NCBI GenBank assembly: GCA_942486035.1
Contig: CALNXK010000009.1
Span: 855,001 to 919,000, forward strand
Origin: Porites lobata
Lineage: Eukaryota; Cnidaria; Anthozoa; Scleractinia; Poritidae
Reading direction: 5' to 3'
DNA length: 64,000 bases
Shown: piece after piece, positions 57,732 to 64,000 of the stretch
Layout: every line of letters begins with the position of its first letter
Position numbering within the stretch: position 1 is the first letter of the stretch
Program-made: the position numbers and the translations under genes
The notes under the pieces: model-generated
Told to the model about the DNA's origin: nothing
The model's input: only the letters and a program-made list of their open reading frames with translations
Database searches by the model: none

Positions 57732-58670
57732 TTAAGAAGTCTTTACGGGTGACATGGACCTCAGTGTTATTCCACCGGCAGACCTTACAGCATTATTATC
57801 AAACAAAAATCTTTTCCGTGAGCACTGACAAACTAGCTTTTTCAAGGACGCTTTAAATTCAGGCATTCTAAAGCAGTAGACAATCGGATTCAAAAATGAA
57901 TTCGCAAATTGTGCGACGAAGATTATATGAACCCAAAAAGAAAACCTGCAATCCTCAGAAAAGTTGGCCAAAACAATGATGATACCATATGGCAGGCAGG
58001 TAATAATTGACAAAGCGGTTACTATGAAAAGGGTCTTTGCAAGCGTTCTATTTTTCTCTTTGGACTTACAATCATTGCTTGGTATTTTACTTCGTTGCAT
58101 TGAAATCCAAATAGCAAGATAGGCAACGGTGATGACCAAAACCGAGACTATGAACGTAACGGATGTATAAATGCTGTCGGCATAGCCATTTGAGGAAACA
58201 GAATCTACACGCAAGTTTAGTGAAATAACATTTGTGAGCGAAAGAAGCCAAACAAAACCAATGGAGAAGTAAAAGTATCGTGTTTTCAAAAGCCTATGAC
58301 GGAATGGCCACAATATCGCCACCATTCTTTCCAAAGAAATTAAGACCAACGATGACAGCGAGGCAACTGTTGCGGTGACGTCAACTGTTATTATTGCGTC
58401 AACTAACATCAAACTAATTTGTTTTCCTGAGAGAACTGCAATATCTGCTCCAATATAAAGAACAACTCCAATTCCAACAAAAAAATCAGCAACTGCAAGA
58501 TTGATGAGCAGATAGCTTGCTCGCTTCAGTTGTTTTCGAAGGCTCCAGAAAATATAAATTGTAAAGAGGTTTCCAACGAGAATTAGAAATGCCTCACAGA
58601 TGTATACAAGCATCCATGGAATATCTTTAAACAGCAAATGTTCGGAATCATCTTGGCTTGTATTCGTCAT
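57732..58670 (-). CDS. Class A (rhodopsin-like) GPCR, intact single exon
   Basis: A 312-residue receptor from ATG at 58670. TM1 is YICEAFLILVGNLFTIYIFW, TM2 has NLAVADFFVG, TM3 ends LISLERMVAILWPF (ERM in place of DRY), TM6 is FIVTALSIITCLPYGIIIVL, and TM7 has NSFLNPIVYCF (NPxxY). The NTS near the N-terminus is a likely glycosylation site. The Cys at the top of TM3 and in the second extracellular loop are missing, so the standard disulfide is absent. The tail is basic with Cys residues (KLVCQCSRKR), possible palmitoylation sites, and ends GITLRSMSPVKTS. The gene at the right edge (63806-64000) shares MPEFKASLKKL and GITLRS, so the two are recent paralogues. Ligand unknown. Confidence 0.9.
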   Translation of the reverse strand: MTNTSQDDSEHLLFKDIPWMLVYICEAFLILVGNLFTIYIFWSLRKQLKRASYLLINLAVADFFVGIGVVLYIGADIAVLSGKQISLMLVDAIITVDVTATVASLSSLVLISLERMVAILWPFRHRLLKTRYFYFSIGFVWLLSLTNVISLNLRVDSVSSNGYADSIYTSVTFIVSVLVITVAYLAIWISMQRSKIPSNDCKSKEKNRTLAKTLFIVTALSIITCLPYGIIIVLANFSEDCRFSFWVHIIFVAQFANSFLNPIVYCFRMPEFKASLKKLVCQCSRKRFLFDNNAVRSAGGITLRSMSPVKTS

Positions 58671-58993
58671 CTTTCTAAGGCTAAAGAATACATATATTAG
58701 TTAGATCAATATAACTTCACATCATGACAAATATAAGATTTATTAGGTCTCGAAATCAGTGTCAAAACGCGGCTAAGTGCAAAACCTTTCTTGTGGAAAT
58801 GTGTTTTATTTGCATGAGAATAAAAATCATTTTTTTTATGAATAATTATATAAATAACCTCGCACTTAGCCTCGACTTAAGACAGAGGCTTGGGCAATTT
58901 GAGAATACTAGGTCATTAATAAAAGTTTCTAAAATATCTGTCCGAAAGCAATGGCGTTTGGACATAACACAATTTTATCGTTGTTCCTATCCT

Positions 58994-59357
58994 AAGGGGC
59001 ACCCAACGACAATTTTTGGAAAATATCTGTTCGGAAGACGATTTGAGATCTAGAATTTTCGGAACAGTTGTTGTTAAATTTCTTGCTTGCCTGCCTCTCC
59101 TAGGATTTTCGAACCCCCCAAAAATGGTATAATTGCCCATTTTTAACGGATTTTTACCGTGAAAAGGTCACCTAGAATTTTTCGGGAGCCTTTTTTCTGG
59201 CTGAAATTTTCAAAAAGGTAAGTTTTGATCCCTTAATTTTCGGATCACTAGACGAACAGATGAAAAATATGCCTATATCTACCGGTTAAATACTAAAATA
59301 CGTTCAACAATACTATGTTTAACTGGTTTTGAACTATATTCTCGTTGGGTGCCTCTG
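58994..59357. mobile_element. MITE, second copy of the AGGGGCACCCAACGA family, 6-bp target duplication
   Basis: AGGGGCACCCAACGAC at the left, TCGTTGGGTGCCTCT at the right. TATCCT lies exactly on both sides (58988-58993 and 59358-59363). The interior shares AAAATATCTGTTCGGA and TAGAATTTTC with the copy at 1934-2397. Confidence 0.85.
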
Positions 59358-59363
59358 TATCCT

Positions 59364-60405
59364 TCAAGCAAGACTTGGACGCGGATATATTACGGGAAAT
59401 GGAGAATGCAAAACATGTAAAACTAGTGCAGTTTTTTGTTTCAGTAGTTTTCGGCGAGTTCACTCAAAATTTAAACTCGTTTTTAAGAAGAAATCCCGCC
59501 TGGAAGAGGGTAGAGCGCAAGTAGTTAGCTATTGACAGGCATAAAAATTGGTTTGATATTCGTAAAGTTATACCTGTACAGTAAAATGTGCACTCAGTTC
59601 ATAAAACTACATTTTTCTGTTTTACTCACCTACAGATGCCTGTAGCACCACAATTTCTTTAGTCTAACCTGGAGGGAACTTAGGATGGCAAGGAGCAGCT
59701 TCGGCGAGTGGTAAGGGCAGGACTGGACTGCGATGCCGGGTTGAGGCAAGCTTTCCGCTCGGTCACGCTGCCCCCTCAATGAAAGGAGTTATTCTTTGAA
59801 AAAGGAAGCCAATTTGTCAGATCTTACTACCAGGCGTACCATCATAACTTTCCCTGGGGGAATCACAAACACTAAGCAGCGATAGTAAACAAACTAGAAA
59901 AGGCTTGACAGCAATTTGCACAATTAGATGAATTTTAATTTCAGGGTATGACATAAACTTGGCAAAATAGCAGTTTCATTTGTCTCGCCACGGGCATTTT
60001 GTGAATTAAAAGTGTGCAGTGAAAATTAATTACGTGTATAACACAAGAAAGAGTTTTGAAAGCGTTCGTATTCCTGTGCTACAAATGTTTCAATCCCCTT
60101 GCCTTCACCGCGTTATATGATTTAAATCCTGAAATTTCTTTAAATTTTCTAATATAAAACATTGGAACTTTAACGTGGTGAACTCTGCCAGTTTTGAAAC
60201 TCTGTAAGAGCTCCTTCTAAGTATTGATACGTTGGCGACATTCTTGGACTCATTATCTATTTAATGTCGGAATGAAAGAAAAACCAGCGCATTCAGGGTG
60301 AAAACAATGGTCTTGCCTGATAACAAAGTGGGAATAACAGAACAGTCGCAAAAAGGAGTTATCTACGCGCTCCAGTCCAGACTTACATTATTTTAGATCT
60401 CTTTA
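59364..60405. other. No gene seen
   Basis: No exon, RNA gene or defined repeat supported. Confidence 0.35.
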
Positions 60406-60409
60406 GAAG

Positions 60410-60790
60410 AACAAGCTGGAGTTTAAAAATCTTGACTGACTCACAGCGTAGTTCTCCATGTTTAAAGTAGCTTCAGTTTAAGCTACAATCCATTCTTCGA
60501 AATTTGGATCTGTGAATCACCATCTGTGAGAATTTAACATCTTGCAAAAACACTAAACGAGCTGGGCCCAGCGTGACAAAACTCATTGTAGGAGACCATC
60601 ACATTCAGATCAAGGATGGACTTGGAGAAAATTAAACAACCTAAAACCCTTATTTAGCCGCAATGAAGGGCAAATCATCAAATCATGCCGACCAGAAACA
60701 ACAACCTCAGAAAATCAATATGCTTGTAACGACCTCTCAGCATGAAACTAGGCTGTAAACAGACGTTGTTTTATTTTTCTTTTCGTTCTT
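60410..60790 (+). repeat. Dispersed repeat, copy 2
   Basis: Uninterrupted relative of 26020-26790: CTTGACTGACTCACAGCG, TTCAGTTTAAGCTAC, GAGCTGGGCCCAGCGTG and CTTATTTAGCCGCAATG come in the same order. No ORF. Confidence 0.6.
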
Positions 60791-60993
60791 TTCAAAACCA
60801 TCATAAATCCCCTGTGGTTTATATTTTATCAACGGCGCTCGACGGACTTCGAAGAGAAAATAGAGGGTCTGTGAACAGGCTAGCATGAAATAGGCGGCAA
60901 AAATGACATAGTTTGCTCAGTCAAAATGTAGACCCCTTCAGAGCATAATCCACCCGTAAGAGAAAATACATGTATTCACTGGAACAAGCAGCA

Positions 60994-61104
60994 AGCCTGC
61001 GAACGCCGGCAGGCGTTTCTCCTCGCTCATTGCCCCTAAGGGACGTTTCGCGAAACGTCCCTCAGCGGCGATGAGCCAGGAGAAACGTCTGCCGTTCGCA
61101 GGCT
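60994..61104. mobile_element. 111-bp palindromic MITE with 11-bp flanking repeat
   Basis: AGCCTGCGAACGCCGGCAGG at the left and a near-complement ending CGTTCGCAGGCT at the right, with GGGACGTTTCGCGAAACGTC at the centre. AACAAGCAGCA is exact on both sides (60983-60993 and 61105-61115). A half-copy occurs at ~24835-24905. Confidence 0.9.
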
Positions 61105-61115
61105 AACAAGCAGCA

Positions 61116-61552
61116 TTTTGGCACGAGATAAAAGTCGTGTGTTGCCTACCGACCCGCTTTTTACACTCCATATTGCTCACACTCGCATAAGGGATTAGCG
61201 CCGCGCGAAATAACGTCGCGAGAAATTTGAGAAAGATTCCAACTTATTGACATTTCAACAGTTTGACAGCCGAAATCTAATTATCTCAAACGTGCCAATA
61301 GTGGGCGGAAGAGGGTTGTAAAAGAAATGATTACAGGCTCTCTCTCCTTTCATTTTCCTTTTCCCGCCCCGCCAACTTTTCGCGTGCCTTTTTCTTTCGC
61401 GTCTTCCCCCACTATCTGAGAGCCTGGAACAGGCTAAGTATGATGTGAACCAAAAAAAGAAAGAAATTCAGACCATGGATGATGTCCTTGGTCTGTTAAA
61501 TTCTTTATCTTATAATTATCAAATATAACCACGTTTCTTTTTGCTAACTGAA
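61116..61552. other. No gene seen
   Basis: Unique-looking sequence with a polypyrimidine run at 61340-61400. Nothing supported. Confidence 0.3.
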
Positions 61553-61554
61553 TA

Positions 61555-62143
61555 CAGTAGACTCCCGATAACTCGAACCTTCAGGGGAAATAGAAAAAAA
61601 GTTCGAGTTATCGGGAGCTCGTAGAAAATAGCCGAGGGTAAGGTAAAAAATAGGTTTTACTGCACAGTGAACATTTTAATCACATTTAATTGTAGAAATG
61701 TCAAGTGAAAATTAAAAGATACTTCTATATTATAAATCAGAACGTAACGTAACAAACCTTAGCCTAAATCAAGCATGCGTTTTACTGTTTTGAGAAGTAA
61801 AGCTGGTTCACGTTAGCCTGTGACAATCACTATCAGCCTCCACTAGTAAACTATACTCCTACAACACGTCAATAGGAAGTCCAAAATTCAATGTTTCGGA
61901 CGCCAGTAGACGGCTTTTTTCCCGACTTTTTAAGGGCTCAAAACATGGTTCGAGTTATCGAGGGTAAAATTATATAGAAACTGACCTGAGGGGAAACGAA
62001 AATTGGTTCGGGTTAGCGGGAGTTCGAGTTATCGAGGGTTCGAGTTACCGAGGGTAAAATTACAGTAAATGTATGACGGAAATCCAGGGGAAATCGATTT
62101 TGGTTCGAGTTACCGCGAGGTTCGAGTTATCGGGAGTCGACTG
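61555..62143. mobile_element. Tigger/pogo-like MITE with TA target duplication
   Basis: CAGTAGACTCCCGATAACTC at the left, complement of CGGGAGTCGACTG at the right, flanked by TA on both sides. Motifs TTCGAGTTATCGAGGG and TTCGAGTTACCG repeat inside the right half (61945-62125) and once at the left end. The CAGT...ACTG ends with TA duplication are typical of Tc1/mariner pogo-group elements. Confidence 0.85.
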
Positions 62144-62144
62144 T

Positions 62145-62890
62145 ATTCGTTTTCTTCTTCAGAAAAAAGCTTTTATTAGCTCAAATTACTACTAAAACCT
62201 GCTTGTTTCATCCTGGGATATGTACACAGCGATATGTTTAAGCGATTTGTTAGCGAATTCATATTGGCAAAAGGCCATTGCCGATTGACCCCAAGCCTAT
62301 CTTTCAAAGCGAGGCTAAGTTGGTATGAAAATGATTTTTTTTTTAATGCCAATAAAACTCATTTTTACAAGAAAGGTTTTGCACTTAGTCGCGTTTCAAA
62401 AGTGAGAGATTTTGGAACTCGAAAATGGCCTATATCACATGCTCATAACATTTCATAATTAACTTGACTTAGGATATGTACAATATTACATCGACAATTT
62501 TTCATAAATTTCAATTAAGTTGATTAATGGAAAACAATAAAAAAGATCAAAGTAAGTATGGTAAATGATTGTTAAATTAGGCTGACTAATTCTTCTAATT
62601 TGCTTTAAGAATAATACAAAGGATGTAGCGAACAAATGAATGCTGCGCTGGACAGGCCAAACGAAACCACCGTTTGTGAAAGTAGTAGCTCTGAATCTTC
62701 CCCATCCTCGGAGACCCATTTTTGCAGCTGGGGTCGGTAAAAAGGGATTTTCATTTAAATATCATAGTAGAAAAAGTTCTCTCTGAAATTTTAAGTCCGA
62801 TTTGCGAATTGTATTTCATTATTGAATAATTTGCGTCTCCGTGTACTGTCATGTAATAATGTCACTTGATTATCTGTTATTAATATCATT
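62145..62890. other. No gene seen
   Basis: No exon supported. The 3' part probably belongs to the truncated LINE whose tail follows. Confidence 0.35.
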
Positions 62891-62892
62891 AC

Positions 62893-62952
62893 TTTTTGCA
62901 ATACTGTAAGTATCTATAGTCATGTAATAAAGGTTATTGTTGTTGTTGTTTT
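62893..62952 (+). repeat. LINE 3' tail, copy 3
   Basis: TTTTTGCAATACTGTAAGTA ... GTCATGTAATAAAGGTTATTG then (TTG)n. Same tail as 22285-22337 and 53545-53603. The (TTG)n end suits a CR1/L2-type element that ends in a short tandem repeat rather than poly(A). Confidence 0.75.
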
Positions 62953-63125
62953 ATCGCTTCCAGCGCATTTGCTACCCAGCAACATTCAGTGCAGAGTTGA
63001 ATGGTTGGTATTTTCCTTAAATACCGCTTCAAAAGAGTTAAAAGTTGCATAGATCACTCCTTTAGCTTAACCGGCTTTGCAATTTTAATTTTCATATACC
63101 GCGTCCTCTTCTATGGGAAAACTAT

Positions 63126-63161
63126 TATCATCATCGTCATCATCATCATCATCATCATCAT
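63126..63161. repeat. (ATC)n microsatellite
   Basis: About twelve units of TCA/ATC with one interruption (TCG). Confidence 0.95.
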
Positions 63162-63217
63162 AGCAGCTTTAAAGCTGATTTGGAGCTGTTACAGGAATAC
63201 ATACACACGCTCACATC

Positions 63218-63508
63218 CAGGTTGACCACACCACCGAGGTCTACATCCCCTACTTTCTAGGAACAGCAGTGCAAGTTTTTTTACGTCCCACAGGAATCAA
63301 TCAGAACAGTGAAGGAGTGTGTGAAGGGGATCAACGGTTTTTCCTCCTTGTGCGAGAGGACTAAACTACTTATAGATGTTAGAACAAAGGCAGCACATTC
63401 TCCTCAGTTATCTTGATACCCTGTGTTTTGTTCCGGTCGACGTTTGAACGCGCGACCTCCTGCTCTACAGACGAGAGCTTATTCAAGTGAGCTAACTAGG
63501 GGGCTGTT
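63218..63508 (-). mobile_element. tRNA-derived SINE
   Basis: On the minus strand the 5' end carries pol III boxes: TTAGCTCACTTGAATAAGC (A box) and GCGTTCAAACG (B box). A body follows with GAAGGAGTGTG-type complement, CCTGTGGGACGTAAAAAAAC, AGTAGGGGATGTAGACCTC and GGTGGTGTGGTCAACCTG. This body is familiar as a common anthozoan SINE. The tRNA-like part is degenerate and not a tRNA gene. Confidence 0.75.
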
Positions 63509-63805
63509 AGACAAAAGATAAACAATGAGGTCACGATGAATAGGTAGAACCACACTGAGGCCTCACGGTATTCATCATGCGGCTGATGAAGGAAATAACA
63601 TGAAGAAAGAATAACATGAAGAAAATTGATGTCTGAAAGATAAGGATCAAACACCCTTATTGATTTTTTTTAGAAAAAGAAGGGAATAGACTATTGATCC
63701 CTTTGTAATACTAGTTTCGTAGGCAGTTATTTGAAGTTCAACCAAAAGCAACTGGTCTTGGAACCGACAGGTTCCCCTCACAAGCTTGGAACTGAAAATG
63801 TAAAT

Positions 63806-64000
63806 CTAGTTACGATTATTAGCCTCCGTGAACTCCACGGACCTCAGTGTTATTCCACTGGTAGGAGATAAAGAATGATTTTTAAGCGATATAGAATCAT
63901 GATTCTTATTAAACGGTGTAGAATTCGTATGGAAACTGTTCCCACCCGAGCAATGACAACAAAATAGCTTTTTCAGGGAAGCTTTAAACTCGGGCATCCT
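63806..64000 (-). CDS. Class A GPCR C-terminus, cut by the window edge
   Basis: Open from the right edge to a stop at 63806. The peptide reads (R)MPEFKASLKKLFCCHCSGG, a Ser/Asn-rich tail and SPTSGITLRSVEFTEANN. MPEFKASLKKL follows the NPxxY motif in the paralogue at 57732-58670, so this is the intracellular helix 8 and tail of a sister receptor whose seven helices lie beyond the window. Nucleotide identity near the stop (GGACCTCAGTGTTATTCCAC in both) supports recent duplication. Confidence 0.85.
   Translation of the reverse strand, partial: RMPEFKASLKKLFCCHCSGGNSFHTNSTPFNKNHDSISLKNHSLSPTSGITLRSVEFTEANNRN

Overview
The window is animal nuclear DNA, most likely from a scleractinian coral or close anthozoan. 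Its genes are split by GT-AG introns. They belong to families expanded in corals: a TRADD-like N-terminal domain joined to a group 1 glycosyltransferase, and clustered class A GPCRs. The rest is AT-rich sequence packed with LINE relics, DNA transposons, MITEs and tRNA-derived SINEs. I cannot name the genus or species.

Layout. Positions 1-6.3 kb hold a minus-strand multi-exon gene with glycosyltransferase, low-complexity linker and TRADD-like exons; it probably continues past the left edge. Positions 7.4-15.3 kb hold DNA transposons, including a ~6.6 kb element with a Ulp1-type protease ORF and a second element nested in its left terminal repeat. Positions 15.4-24.6 kb are decayed LINE and Ty3/Gypsy pieces, MITEs and a ~2 kb palindromic element. 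Positions 24.8-33 kb are inverted repeats and unrecognised gene debris. Positions 33.2-43.5 kb carry an eight-exon plus-strand gene for a ~1,059-residue protein resembling bacterial VioB/RebD, enzymes of violacein and indolocarbazole synthesis. Positions 44.2-45.8 kb hold a LINE reverse-transcriptase relic. Positions 49.9-64 kb hold a minus-strand GPCR cluster: one frameshifted copy, two intact single-exon genes and one cut by the right edge.

Functional reading. The genes do not form one pathway. The left gene looks like part of the coral intracellular innate-immunity repertoire, the GPCRs are orphan receptors, and the VioB/RebD-like gene is the strongest lead for new biology. Its eight exons join in phase from an ATG to a stop, except for one apparent single-base deletion in exon 5. 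I deduced exon boundaries by hand from splice signals, reading phase and protein continuity. No database search or transcript was available.
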